Assembly: GCA_002084385.1 (NCBI GenBank) | Contig: NBLS01000001.1 | Location: forward strand, 1 to 17,390 | DNA length: 17,390 nt | Reading direction: 5' to 3' | Source of the DNA: Desulfobacteraceae bacterium 4572_19 | Lineage (GTDB): Bacteria; Desulfobacterota; Desulfobacteria; Desulfobacterales; NBLS01 | Part shown: piece after piece, positions 6,121 to 14,070 of the stretch | Layout of the letters: every line of letters starts with the position of its first letter | Numbering within the stretch: the first letter of the stretch is position 1 | The notes under the pieces: generated by a model | The model's input: the letters and a program-made list of their open reading frames with translations, nothing else | Told to the model about the DNA's origin: nothing | The model's database searches: none | Translations under genes and position numbers: made by a program

Positions 6121-6702
6121 ATGGAAAATAAAAATAATGAGCCTGTGGCTAAAGAAAACGATCTTGTGGATCAGGTTGATGTTGTCAAGGACAATAACAA
6201 TCAGGGACTAATTAACAAAAATGCGGAACTCTTAAACGAGTTAAAAACACTTAAAGCAAAAACGAAGAAGTATGAGGATAATCTTGAAGCTGAAAGACAA
6301 AAGAAACTTGAAGAAGACGGTAAGTACAAAGAATTAATTGAGGTTAAAGATACTACAATATCTAATCTTCAAAAATCTTTAAAGCAAAATAATTTAAAAC
6401 TATTAGCGACCGATTTTCAAGACAGCTCCGACATATTGAATTTTCAAGATAGGTTTGAATTTGATGATACAGGAAATATCGTCAATGCCGAAAGTGTAAT
6501 TAACGAAATTAAGGAAACGAAGCCGTATTTATTCAAAAATGGGAATGAAACACAAATTAAATTAAAGGATAATCCTACGCCACCGGCTTATGTTGCAGGT
6601 AAGAAACTCACAAATGAAATGATAAATAATATGACAAGTGAAGAATATAAGAAAAATTTACCTGAAATAAATCGACAGTTGGAGGCAGGGACAATCCAAT
6701 AA
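6121..6702 (+). CDS. Capsid scaffolding protein
   Basis: The 193-residue, highly charged protein directly precedes the major capsid gene. Residues about 30-90 are a Lys/Glu-rich coiled coil. The segment DILNFQDRFEFDDTGNIV, then INEIKETKPYLF, is typical of the C-terminal half of phage scaffolds, and the short tail (NRQLEAGTIQ) is the region that usually binds capsid protein. It would act inside the procapsid and leave or be degraded on maturation. No separate head protease gene is visible in the window. The start has no SD and is placed 7 bp after a -10 box, so the transcript is probably leaderless. Confidence 0.82.
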   Translation: MENKNNEPVAKENDLVDQVDVVKDNNNQGLINKNAELLNELKTLKAKTKKYEDNLEAERQKKLEEDGKYKELIEVKDTTISNLQKSLKQNNLKLLATDFQDSSDILNFQDRFEFDDTGNIVNAESVINEIKETKPYLFKNGNETQIKLKDNPTPPAYVAGKKLTNEMINNMTSEEYKKNLPEINRQLEAGTIQ

Positions 6703-6715
6703 AAAGGAGAGTCTT

Positions 6716-7537
6716 ATGGCTAATGTAACAACAACAACAATTGCGGTAACTATCGCAACATTAATTTCAAAAGAAATATTTTTAGAGTTAGAAAACAAGC
6801 CTCACATGGCTAATTTAGTTTTCAGAAGAAACGCACCGCGAGGCGTTGGAACTATCAAATTTCCACAGATTGCAAAATTAACAGCGGTTGACAAAACATC
6901 AGGAACAGCGTTGACACCTGCAAGTAATACCGAAACAGCATTGACATTACTACTTGACAAACACAAGGCGGTTGCAATGGAGATTGATGATATTGCAGAA
7001 TTGCAGTCAAGTCTTGAATTAAGAAAAATCTATGTATCAAGAATGGCAGAGGCACTTGCAACAGTATTAGACACAGATTTATTTGCATTATACTCTGCAT
7101 TATCGAAGACTATCGGAACAGGAACTGCATCAATTACAGATGCAAATATCAGAGAAGCTATTCAGTATCTTGATGAAGCGAATGCACCTGCTGAGAGATA
7201 TTTGGTAATACCACCATCACAAAAAAATGCTATTTTAGGTATTGATAAGTTTGTTCTGGCTTATGAAAGTGGAGACAGCACATTGAAAACTGGCGAGATA
7301 GGTCAAATATATGGTGTTAAGGTTATTGTATCAAATAACTGCCCTGTTGTAACAACTACAGTGAAATGTCTTATGTTTGCAAGAGATGCCTTTGGTCTTG
7401 GAGTACAACAGAACATTAGAGTAAAATCTGCTTGGAATGTTCTGGGAGTTGCTGAGGATATAGTTGCAGATATGGTCTATGGTGTTTGTGAATTAAGAGA
7501 TGATTTTGCAGTTGTAATTGATTGTCTTATTAATTAG
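6716..7537 (+). CDS. Major capsid protein (HK97 fold)
   Basis: The 273-residue protein follows the scaffold by 13 bp, with a strong AAAAAGGAG 6 bp before the ATG. The pattern fits HK97-fold coat proteins of the short, scaffold-assisted type. An N-terminal helix is followed by an E-loop-like strand (GTIKFPQIAKL), a spine helix (LELRKIYVSRMAEALATVLDTDLFALYSAL), the P-domain element YLVIPPSQKNAIL, and a closing strand set with GVKVIVSNNCPV and FAVVI. Threonine and alanine are abundant, as usual for abundant structural proteins. It forms the icosahedral shell. Confidence 0.88.
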   Translation: MANVTTTTIAVTIATLISKEIFLELENKPHMANLVFRRNAPRGVGTIKFPQIAKLTAVDKTSGTALTPASNTETALTLLLDKHKAVAMEIDDIAELQSSLELRKIYVSRMAEALATVLDTDLFALYSALSKTIGTGTASITDANIREAIQYLDEANAPAERYLVIPPSQKNAILGIDKFVLAYESGDSTLKTGEIGQIYGVKVIVSNNCPVVTTTVKCLMFARDAFGLGVQQNIRVKSAWNVLGVAEDIVADMVYGVCELRDDFAVVIDCLIN

Positions 7538-7554
7538 GTAATTAGGAGAAAATT

Positions 7555-7689
7555 ATGGCAAACGAAAAAAAAGCAATATGGGTTAAAAATGCTAAGGGCA
7601 CTGTTCACACAGTAACGCCTGAACATTTTGAAAAAATGAAAATAATTAACCAGCTTGTTAAAATTGACGAACCAAAAAAAGCAAAGTAA
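7555..7689 (+). CDS. Small head-region protein (44 aa)
   Basis: ATG 7555 is preceded by TTAGGAGAA (7542-7550), a good SD. The 44 residues read as a short beta strand pair (AIWVKNAKGTVHTV) followed by a helix (PEHFEKMKIINQLVK) and a basic end. Tiny proteins with such a layout often sit between the capsid and connector genes of siphoviruses, where their role is mostly unknown. The gene fills the space between the capsid and connector genes with 17 and 4 bp gaps, which supports it as real. Confidence 0.72.
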   Translation: MANEKKAIWVKNAKGTVHTVTPEHFEKMKIINQLVKIDEPKKAK

Positions 7690-7693
7690 TTAG

Positions 7694-8377
7694 ATGAATT
7701 CAATAAAACTTTTGAGCAATGAGGTAGTATTCGGTAAGGGTACTACTGCTCAATTTCAATACTATGTAAATGGGGTTGCAACGACCCCTACGAGTGGAAA
7801 AATCACTCTATATAATCCAGATAATGTTATAGTTTTTGAGAATGAAACAATGACAATTAATGGTAGTTTGATTGAGTATGATTTGACAGCTGAACATTTA
7901 TCTTTATTAGATGAAAATTATAGAATTATAGTTGAACATATTTATAACGGTCAAACTTATGTGAGTAATTTTCTGCTTGATGTGGTATTGACACCATTGG
8001 TTTTAAGCTTAACAAGTTCTGATTTGTTAGATAGGCATCCTACTTTGAATTATGATTTATGGGAAGGAGTAACTACCTATTCAGTACAAATTCAAAAAGC
8101 GTTTGAATTAATCAAAAAGGATATTAAGAATAAGGGTAATAGACCATCTATGATTATTGACGCTCATCAAATTGAGAACATTATTGAATTGAAAACATTA
8201 GAGTTGATTTATTTTGATTTTGCAACGGATAATGAGGGGATTAACTGGGAAAGGTACTTGAAATATAAAGAGCAATATGCAATTGAATTATCTAATTTGG
8301 TTATCAAGTATGATGCTAACGAAGATGGACAGGTTGATAGTGTTGTTAATTTCAGTACTGTAAGATTGAGAAGATAA
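7694..8377 (+). CDS. Head-tail connector-like protein with N-terminal Ig-like domain
   Basis: The first about 100 of 227 residues form a predicted beta sandwich (alternating strands, TSGKITLYNP, YRIIVEHIYNGQTYVSNFLLDV) like phage Ig-like or decoration domains. Residues about 110-227 are helical (SSDLLDRHPTL, AFELIKKDIKNKG, WERYLKYKEQYAIELSNLVIKY) and match the size and position of head-tail adaptors. Near the end, D207-A-N-E-D-G-Q-V-D215 is an EF-hand/dockerin-type calcium loop motif (DxNxDGxxD), lacking the usual Glu at position 12. No strong SD is seen. The stop overlaps the next ATG as TAATG. The adaptor assignment rests on gene order; the beta domain and calcium loop are read from sequence. 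Confidence 0.6.
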   Translation: MNSIKLLSNEVVFGKGTTAQFQYYVNGVATTPTSGKITLYNPDNVIVFENETMTINGSLIEYDLTAEHLSLLDENYRIIVEHIYNGQTYVSNFLLDVVLTPLVLSLTSSDLLDRHPTLNYDLWEGVTTYSVQIQKAFELIKKDIKNKGNRPSMIIDAHQIENIIELKTLELIYFDFATDNEGINWERYLKYKEQYAIELSNLVIKYDANEDGQVDSVVNFSTVRLRR

Positions 8378-8787
8378 TGGCAAAGTCAACTGATTTTCTG
8401 AATACTATAATTAGCAATGTTGAAACATTAGGGTATAAATTCACTAATGAAGTATTTAGTTTTGAGAATGTTCCATCATCAAGATTAAATAAGGCTTATA
8501 GATTTGAGTTGAACACTGAAAGCATTGAAGCATTATCAGGCAAGAATGTTGATAAGACTAAGAGACTTGATTTGTTTTTTGCATTCAAAACTAAGGCTTC
8601 AAAAGATAACTTCAAAAATGAGTTGATTGCAATATATGACTTGCAAGAAAATATTGAAGACACATTGCTTAATTCATTAATTAATATTGAAAGTATGGTT
8701 ATCGATAGTGTTCAATCGGAGTTGGTGGAAAATTTCTTGATAATTCAAGTAGGGTTTGCATATACCTACAAAAGGAGTTTAGCATAA
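8377..8787 (+). CDS. Probable tail terminator / neck protein
   Basis: The 136-residue protein has an alternating helix-strand layout: FLNTIISNVETLG, then KAYRFELNT, then a long helix, then strands ENFLIIQVGFAYTYKRSL at the end. In siphoviruses the gene between the head connector and the tail tube usually encodes the tail terminator that caps the tube at the head end, and this length is normal for it. The assignment rests mainly on position; I do not see a diagnostic motif. It overlaps the connector and the following microprotein by TAATG, so translation is coupled. Confidence 0.55.
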   Translation: MAKSTDFLNTIISNVETLGYKFTNEVFSFENVPSSRLNKAYRFELNTESIEALSGKNVDKTKRLDLFFAFKTKASKDNFKNELIAIYDLQENIEDTLLNSLINIESMVIDSVQSELVENFLIIQVGFAYTYKRSLA

Positions 8788-8891
8788 TGGAAAAAAAAGA
8801 AGAAAAAAAGAAGATAGAAAAAAAGGAAATTAAGAAAGTGAAATTATATACTCCACGCAAGGGGTATTTCTATAAGGAAGTGAAAAAATGA
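8787..8891 (+). CDS. Lys-rich microprotein (34 aa)
   Basis: AAAGGAG at 8771-8777 precedes ATG 8787, the start overlaps the upstream stop (TAATG), and the end overlaps the tail tube start (ATGA 8888-8891). This makes it a genuine coupled cistron. Of 34 residues, 14 are Lys, one is Arg and six are Glu. The first half is a charged run and the second half, KLYTPRKGYFYKEV, is aromatic. No family is recognised. It may bind nucleic acid or a tail partner, or simply couple translation of the tube gene; none of these is shown. Confidence 0.65.
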   Translation: MEKKEEKKKIEKKEIKKVKLYTPRKGYFYKEVKK

Positions 8892-9916
8892 GTTTATTAA
8901 AAAGAGAGAATGGGATCGGATTTGTAAAAGGCACAACATGGGGGACGGCAGTTGAGCCCGGAACATTGAATGGAATAATTGTTAAAAGTCATTCCGCAGG
9001 TGTAAACGAAAGGGACGTATTCATAAACGATGAAGAGTATGATCACGATATGCCGACTATTCAGACGTTAGGAAATTATCCTGCGGTAACTGGGAGTATG
9101 GTATTGCCTTTTTATTATGAGGGTGTTGAGCCGATACTTGCAAGTATGTTTGGAAAATATGCAGGTGTTGATACGGCAGGAATTATTACACATAATTATG
9201 AATACGACCCTGTAATAAGTGGATTATTTCATACAATTGGTTATGATGAGGGCGATGAAGTCAAGGCTGTTGAAAGTGCTGTTTTGAACAGTATGAAGAT
9301 GAGTGTCGATGATGGAATGAGCCTTGATGTCGGTTATATTGGGGATAAAGTCGCAGTTGAAAGTGGGTTCACAACTCCTTTGAATTTGACATATCCTACG
9401 ACAGGAGTTGACAAATTCAAACTACTTGAAGCGACCGTAAGTATTAATGCTCAGGACGGTTCAGATTTTGTTGGTGGTGATGAGGTTTGCGTAAACAATG
9501 TTGAGGTTAATATTGAGCGTGGTTTTGAGGCTTTAGAACATTGTGCAGGCGATGAATATATCAAAGAGCCTATTGAAGTGAAAGCTCCTGTTATGAGTAT
9601 TACCCTTAATTTTCCAAAGAAAGATGCAAAAAATAAAGCATATTTCGGAGATTTTGCTAATGGCTCATTGAAGAAAATGAAGATTAAATTCACAGGTTCA
9701 TTGATAAGCGGTTCGGATTATTATGATTTTGAAATGAATTTTCCAATGCTTAGGATTAAGTCCGCTGTTAACTATGAACAGGATAGCCCAATACCTGCAA
9801 CGGTAGAGTTGGAAGTCCTGAAAGCAAGTTCCGCACCTACAGGTATGAGTAAAATAGTGCCTTATGCAACATTGATAAATGAAAGGGCAGTCTTGACAGG
9901 TTATCCGAGTATTTAA
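8888..9916 (+). CDS. Major tail (tube) protein
   Basis: The 342-residue, beta-rich, acidic protein precedes the tail assembly chaperones and tape measure, the expected place of the tube protein. Recognisable features of the phage tail tube family are the N-terminal GFVKGTTWGTAV, the Gly-rich PAVTGSMVLPF segment, the VNIERGFEAL...EYIKEP region and the repeated beta strands ending in ATVELEVLKA. It is longer than lambda gpV-type cores, so it probably contains an extra surface domain. AAGGAAG lies 8 bp before the ATG. It polymerises around the tape measure in hexameric rings. Confidence 0.82.
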   Translation: MSLLKRENGIGFVKGTTWGTAVEPGTLNGIIVKSHSAGVNERDVFINDEEYDHDMPTIQTLGNYPAVTGSMVLPFYYEGVEPILASMFGKYAGVDTAGIITHNYEYDPVISGLFHTIGYDEGDEVKAVESAVLNSMKMSVDDGMSLDVGYIGDKVAVESGFTTPLNLTYPTTGVDKFKLLEATVSINAQDGSDFVGGDEVCVNNVEVNIERGFEALEHCAGDEYIKEPIEVKAPVMSITLNFPKKDAKNKAYFGDFANGSLKKMKIKFTGSLISGSDYYDFEMNFPMLRIKSAVNYEQDSPIPATVELEVLKASSAPTGMSKIVPYATLINERAVLTGYPSI

Positions 9917-9932
9917 TTTATAGGAGAATTAA

Positions 9933-10364
9933 ATGAAATTAGAAAATATATTAAAAAAAAAGAATGAGGGCAAATGGTTTGAAATACCAGGCGAATATTT
10001 TGAGAGTGATCCGGTTAAGCTATTATTGAAGCCAATTAATACGGATGATTTGACAAGCGTATCAGTAACAGAAACGAGATACAATAAGAAAACTCATCAA
10101 CCTTATGAATACACAGATAAAAAGAAGCAAACTAAAAACTTTGAGGATTTGCTTTTTAATTCTGTTATCGGTTGGACTGGAATTGATGAGGAATTTAACC
10201 GTATTAATTGGGATACATTTATCAAGAATTTAGGTAATATAAAAGTTTTGAGTGAATATAGTGAGGAAGAAGAAAAGGAGATTGATATAACTTTGTCTTC
10301 TTGGATAAGTAATACTTGTTTGAACCCTGAAAACTTTTACAAGGACGACACAGAAAATTTGTAG
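9933..10364 (+). CDS. Tail assembly chaperone, short (gpG-like) product
   Basis: The 143-residue protein lies between the tail tube and the tape measure and has the length of lambda gpG-type chaperones. These coat the tape measure before tube polymerisation and are absent from mature virions. The protein contains EIPGEYFESDPVKLLLKPI and an acidic patch EYSEEEEKEID, then a C-terminal WISNTCLNPENFYKDD. ATAGGAG precedes the ATG by 8 bp. The stop TAG at 10362-10364 directly follows a slippery A_AAT_TTG, so a fraction of ribosomes should continue in the -1 frame into the longer product. Confidence 0.83.
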   Translation: MKLENILKKKNEGKWFEIPGEYFESDPVKLLLKPINTDDLTSVSVTETRYNKKTHQPYEYTDKKKQTKNFEDLLFNSVIGWTGIDEEFNRINWDTFIKNLGNIKVLSEYSEEEEKEIDITLSSWISNTCLNPENFYKDDTENL

Positions 10365-10645
10365 ATTATCTGTCAACTTATGAAGATTATTATAGGGACT
10401 GGAAAGACAGAGGCTCTAAATATTTCAATGAGTTGACAGATAATAACAAAAAAGTAATTAATTTTTATTATGAGATGGTAACTGAATTAAATATAAATTC
10501 AGGAATATTAAGAGATATTATACAGGAGTTGAATATGGGATTAATACAGAAACGAATATTTTTGAAGAAAATTAATATCATATACAATTCAGAATTAAAA
10601 GTTCAACATTCTAAAATGGAAGATATACAGAAAAAGGCGAAATAA
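9933..10645 (+). CDS. Tail assembly chaperone, -1 frameshift fusion (gpGT-like)
   Basis: The -1 frame is open from 10331 through the upstream stop to TAA 10643-10645. Slipping on A_AAT_TTG (10355-10361) fuses the 143 residues to 94 more, giving 237 residues. The extension begins V-D-Y-L-S-T-Y-E-D-Y-Y and contains YYRDWKDRGSKYFNEL, then helical segments. In lambda the T extension binds the tail tube protein while the shared G part binds the tape measure. The shorter reading of the second frame from TTG 10433 has no SD and would lose the first 24 extension residues, so the fusion is preferred. The stop overlaps the tape measure ATG. Confidence 0.82.
10355..10361 (+). promoter_or_regulatory. -1 slippery heptamer A_AAT_TTG
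   Basis: In the reading frame of the chaperone gene the bases fall as GAA AAT TTG TAG, so the heptamer X_XXY_YYZ is A_AAT_TTG. After a one-base backward slip the codons become AAA and TTT, with matched first two positions for both tRNAs. The zero-frame stop comes immediately after, and a stable inverted repeat starts 3 nt beyond it at 10365. This is the classic arrangement for programmed -1 frameshifting in tail chaperone genes. Efficiency cannot be judged from sequence. Confidence 0.83.
10365..10444 (+). repeat. 14-bp perfect inverted repeat downstream of the slippery site
   Basis: ATTATCTGTCAACT at 10365-10378 is the exact reverse complement of AGTTGACAGATAAT at 10431-10444, with a 52-nt loop. 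The RNA stem begins 3 nt after the slippery heptamer, so it can act as the frameshift stimulator. Inside the loop TAGGG (10393-10397) can weakly pair with CTCTA (10414-10418). The repeat lies inside the coding extension and is unlikely to be a terminator, since no T run follows. Folding energy was not computed. Confidence 0.8.
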
Positions 10646-13600
10646 TGGCACAGAAAATAGATATAATAATTAATGCAAATAGTAAGGGAGCGGTTGTAGG
10701 CGTTAATGGTGTTGATGGTGCATTAAAGAATTTTGATAAGACTACCAAAAAAGCAGGTTCTTCAATGAAAGGAATGTGGAAGCAGATGGCAGGCGGTATG
10801 GTAGCAAGTCAGCTTGCTATGGCTGGTTTCAACAAATTAAAACAATCAATTTCTGATGCGGTAACATCAACTATTGATTTTGAAACAGAGTTTGCAAATG
10901 TTACAACATTATTAAATGATAATGCACCAGTTAAAAAAATGCGTAATGATGTTTTGGCTATGGCAGGAAGCTTGGGTTCTGCTGAGGAATTGACAAAGGG
11001 ATTATATCAGGCATTATCAGCAGGTCAAGAACCTGCTACTGCGGTTCAATTTGTAGGCGAAGCAGCGAAATTTGCAAAGGCTGGACTTGTTGATATGACG
11101 GCTTCCGTTGATGTTTTGACTACTGTTTTAAATGCTTACGGATTAGAAGCAAAAGAAGTGACGGACGTTTCAGACGTATTATTTCAAGTTATCAAAGAGG
11201 GCAAAACCACAGGTCAAGAGTTAGCTGTAAGCTTAGGGCAAGTTATTCCTACGGCTTCAACTCTGGGGATTGATATACGAGAGCTTGGTGGTGCGATGGC
11301 TACATTAACGAAATTTGGTATAAGTACTTCGGAAGCGACAACGGCACTAAATGCGACTATGATGGCAATAATAAAACCTATGGATAGTGCAAAAAAGAAA
11401 GCAAAAGAATTAGGTATTAATTTTAGTAAAGCAGGTATTGAGGGTGCAGGTGGTTTGCAAAAATGGTTAATTCAAGTTAAAGATAAATTAAAAGGCAATG
11501 AGAAAGCAATGGCTGAATTATTCCCGAATGTTAGAGCATTAAAAGCGACATTTACTTTAGCGGGTAAAGGTGCTCAGGAATATACAGAGCAGATGGAAAA
11601 AATGAAAAATGTTACGGGAAACACAGCCGAAGCGTTCGAGAAACAACAACAAACTTTTGCATTCGTATGGGACGGATTGAAAAATAAAATAGAAGCGGTT
11701 GTTATAAAAACATTGTTGCCAATGTTGGGAGATTTAACTGATTGGATAAATAATAATGAAGAAGATTTAACCGAAATGTTTACCAATGCGGTTGAAGGTA
11801 TAGGATTTTTTTTAAAAAGTATGGGATACGTCATAAATAAATTATCAGATATGAATGATGTTTTAAAATTTTCTGTTGGTTATTGGGTTCAACTTTTCAC
11901 AAATAGCAACGAAGAAATAAAAATATTAAGAGCACAGGCTAAAGATATTAAATTACAAACAGACGCACGTAAAATATATAGCAAAGTGCTTGAAGAATTA
12001 AGTGATAGGTATATGAATATAACTCAAAGTGCAAGAGATTATGGCGACAGTTTTCAAACAATGTCCGATATGATTAATGATAATCCTTTTCTTTCAGGTG
12101 CTTCAAAATTAAAATTGATGAATGAATTATTTGCAAAACTTAAAAAAGGTGATTTTGGCGTAATTATGCGAGATATTGCAGAAAGTACAGAGAAAAGTAC
12201 AGATGCAACAAAAGACTTGATAACAGAGCAGAAAATACAAAACGAAGTAATGAGGTTGAAAAAAGAGGCTTATGAAAAATCAAATTCAGTGCAAGCGTTG
12301 GCAAAGAAAAGAATTGATGATGAAAAGAAAGCGATTGAGGAAGCGAACAAGAAGCGTGAGAAACATTTAAAGTTGTTAGAAGATGAAAAGAATGTGCTCA
12401 GAGATATGAAAGTTCCACAAAAAGATTATACAGAATTACTTGAGAAACAAGCACCTCAATTAAAGATAGTTGTTGATGAAACAAATGCTTTAGATGATAT
12501 TCAAACAGAGAATTTAAAAACAATTCAAAAAGCAAAAGATAAATACGACGATTTTAAAAAGACACTTGATGCAGTAGGTTCAGCATTATTTTCAGGCATA
12601 AATATACTTGAAGAGTTTGGTTTAATAAGTGGAGATACTGCCAAAACATTAAGTGGTTTAGCAAGTGCCGGAATGGGGGTTGTTGATGCTTTTACAGATC
12701 CGACTGCAAGTTTAGCAGATAAGATTAATGCAGTAGCAAACGCAGTCACTCAGGTTGGAAAGGTTATTATAGATTGGTTGACAGGCGATGGAGTAGGCGA
12801 AGCAATCGAGCGTGAGAATGCTTGGATGAAAATTACAGAGGAACAGGAAGAGGCATTAAGGGATCTGGAAGAGCAAATAGGTACTACACACGGAGCAACC
12901 TCAGTATATTTAGACACATTAATGAAAGGTCAAGTTACATTAGAGAATAGTGATAAATGGCTTTACAGGATTAGGGAAACATTGAGCGACTTAGACCAAG
13001 GCGTTTTAAATTCAAATGAAGTAGTAAAAGAGATCGGCGAGAGTTTTGAAGTGTGGCTTGAACAGGCAAAGGAATTAGGAACCACAGGAAGCAAAGAGTT
13101 TTTTAACTTCTTGGGGGACTTGCAGAACAGAGGCTTAGAAGTTGCAGAGATAACTGAATTTATTGCGAAAAGTTGGGATAGTGCAGTTGATGGTTGGCGA
13201 AAATTCAAAGATGAAACAGGCTCTACATTATCAATCCCTATACTTGACGATATAATCGCAAAGCAAGACGAACTGGCAAAAGACAAGTATCAACCTGCAT
13301 TGAATGGATTAGATGGATTAGAACAAGCATTGTTGAATATGTCAAACGCAGTTATATTGACAGAAAATCAATTTGATCAGTTTGAAGCAGGTGCAAGGTC
13401 AACTTTTGAATCATTAACTAAAAATGGACTTGATGGAAAAACAGCACTTGAACAGATGGCTCCGATGTTATCAAGATTAATTTTCCTTTCTAATGAACAT
13501 GGATTGGTTATCGACAAAGAGACACAGGCGATTATAGACCAAGCACGTGAGGCAGGTGTTAATCTTGATGTTCAGAAATCTATAGGTGAACAGCAACTTG

Positions 13601-14070
13601 ACTTACAGAAACAGCAATTAGAATTATTTGAGAAAATTGCAGTTGCTCTTGGTGTTGATATGCCGAATGCGATGGATAAGTTTGCTAATAGTACTACTTC
13701 GGCGTTTGGCAAGGCAGGTCGAGAGGTTGAGAAATTTGGCAAGGAATTGAACGGATTGAAAACGCCTAATTTGGGTAGTATGAAGTTTTCAGGTGGTGAG
13801 ATACCTAAATTTGCAAATGGTGGCAGTTTTACAGTTCCAGACATACCTCAATATCAGAATGATGGGTTTTTAGCAAGATTTGACGCAGGGGAAAAAGTGG
13901 TTGCTACTCCAAAAGGACAAACAACTAATAATAGTACGAGCAATGAGAATATAACTAACAATATTAATGTAGTAAGTAACACAGGAGACGATACCATAAG
14001 ACAGCTTATAGAGGGTATTAAAACCAATAGGTACGGTATAAGACAATATCTTAAGAAAGGTGTGGCATAA
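10645..14070 (+). CDS. Tape measure protein
   Basis: The 1141-residue protein is by far the longest gene and fixes tail length. An Ala/Gly-rich, hydrophobic N-terminal part carries the phage tape-measure core (PhageMin_Tail type) at about residues 70-270, with LSAGQEPATAVQFVGEAAKF, then TTGQELAVSLGQVIPTA and the TKFGISTSEATTALN block. Residues about 535-590 are a Lys/Glu coiled coil, and a further hydrophobic, Ala-rich helical region follows around 640-715. The end has a Gly-rich turn and the Asn-rich ENITNNINVVSN. By the usual rule of about 0.15 nm per residue the tail would be about 170 nm. It starts as TAATG with AAAAAGG upstream. Confidence 0.93.
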   Translation: MAQKIDIIINANSKGAVVGVNGVDGALKNFDKTTKKAGSSMKGMWKQMAGGMVASQLAMAGFNKLKQSISDAVTSTIDFETEFANVTTLLNDNAPVKKMRNDVLAMAGSLGSAEELTKGLYQALSAGQEPATAVQFVGEAAKFAKAGLVDMTASVDVLTTVLNAYGLEAKEVTDVSDVLFQVIKEGKTTGQELAVSLGQVIPTASTLGIDIRELGGAMATLTKFGISTSEATTALNATMMAIIKPMDSAKKKAKELGINFSKAGIEGAGGLQKWLIQVKDKLKGNEKAMAELFPNVRALKATFTLAGKGAQEYTEQMEKMKNVTGNTAEAFEKQQQTFAFVWDGLKNKIEAVVIKTLLPMLGDLTDWINNNEEDLTEMFTNAVEGIGFFLKSMGYVINKLSDMNDVLKFSVGYWVQLFTNSNEEIKILRAQAKDIKLQTDARKIYSKVLEELSDRYMNITQSARDYGDSFQTMSDMINDNPFLSGASKLKLMNELFAKLKKGDFGVIMRDIAESTEKSTDATKDLITEQKIQNEVMRLKKEAYEKSNSVQALAKKRIDDEKKAIEEANKKREKHLKLLEDEKNVLRDMKVPQKDYTELLEKQAPQLKIVVDETNALDDIQTENLKTIQKAKDKYDDFKKTLDAVGSALFSGINILEEFGLISGDTAKTLSGLASAGMGVVDAFTDPTASLADKINAVANAVTQVGKVIIDWLTGDGVGEAIERENAWMKITEEQEEALRDLEEQIGTTHGATSVYLDTLMKGQVTLENSDKWLYRIRETLSDLDQGVLNSNEVVKEIGESFEVWLEQAKELGTTGSKEFFNFLGDLQNRGLEVAEITEFIAKSWDSAVDGWRKFKDETGSTLSIPILDDIIAKQDELAKDKYQPALNGLDGLEQALLNMSNAVILTENQFDQFEAGARSTFESLTKNGLDGKTALEQMAPMLSRLIFLSNEHGLVIDKETQAIIDQAREAGVNLDVQKSIGEQQLDLQKQQLELFEKIAVALGVDMPNAMDKFANSTTSAFGKAGREVEKFGKELNGLKTPNLGSMKFSGGEIPKFANGGSFTVPDIPQYQNDGFLARFDAGEKVVATPKGQTTNNSTSNENITNNINVVSNTGDDTIRQLIEGIKTNRYGIRQYLKKGVA

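Noticed and set aside
10433..10645. Separate small gene beginning at TTG 10433
   Set aside because: There is no SD, the start lies inside the inverted repeat, and the same frame is open back to 10331 over a slippery site; a frameshift extension explains it better.
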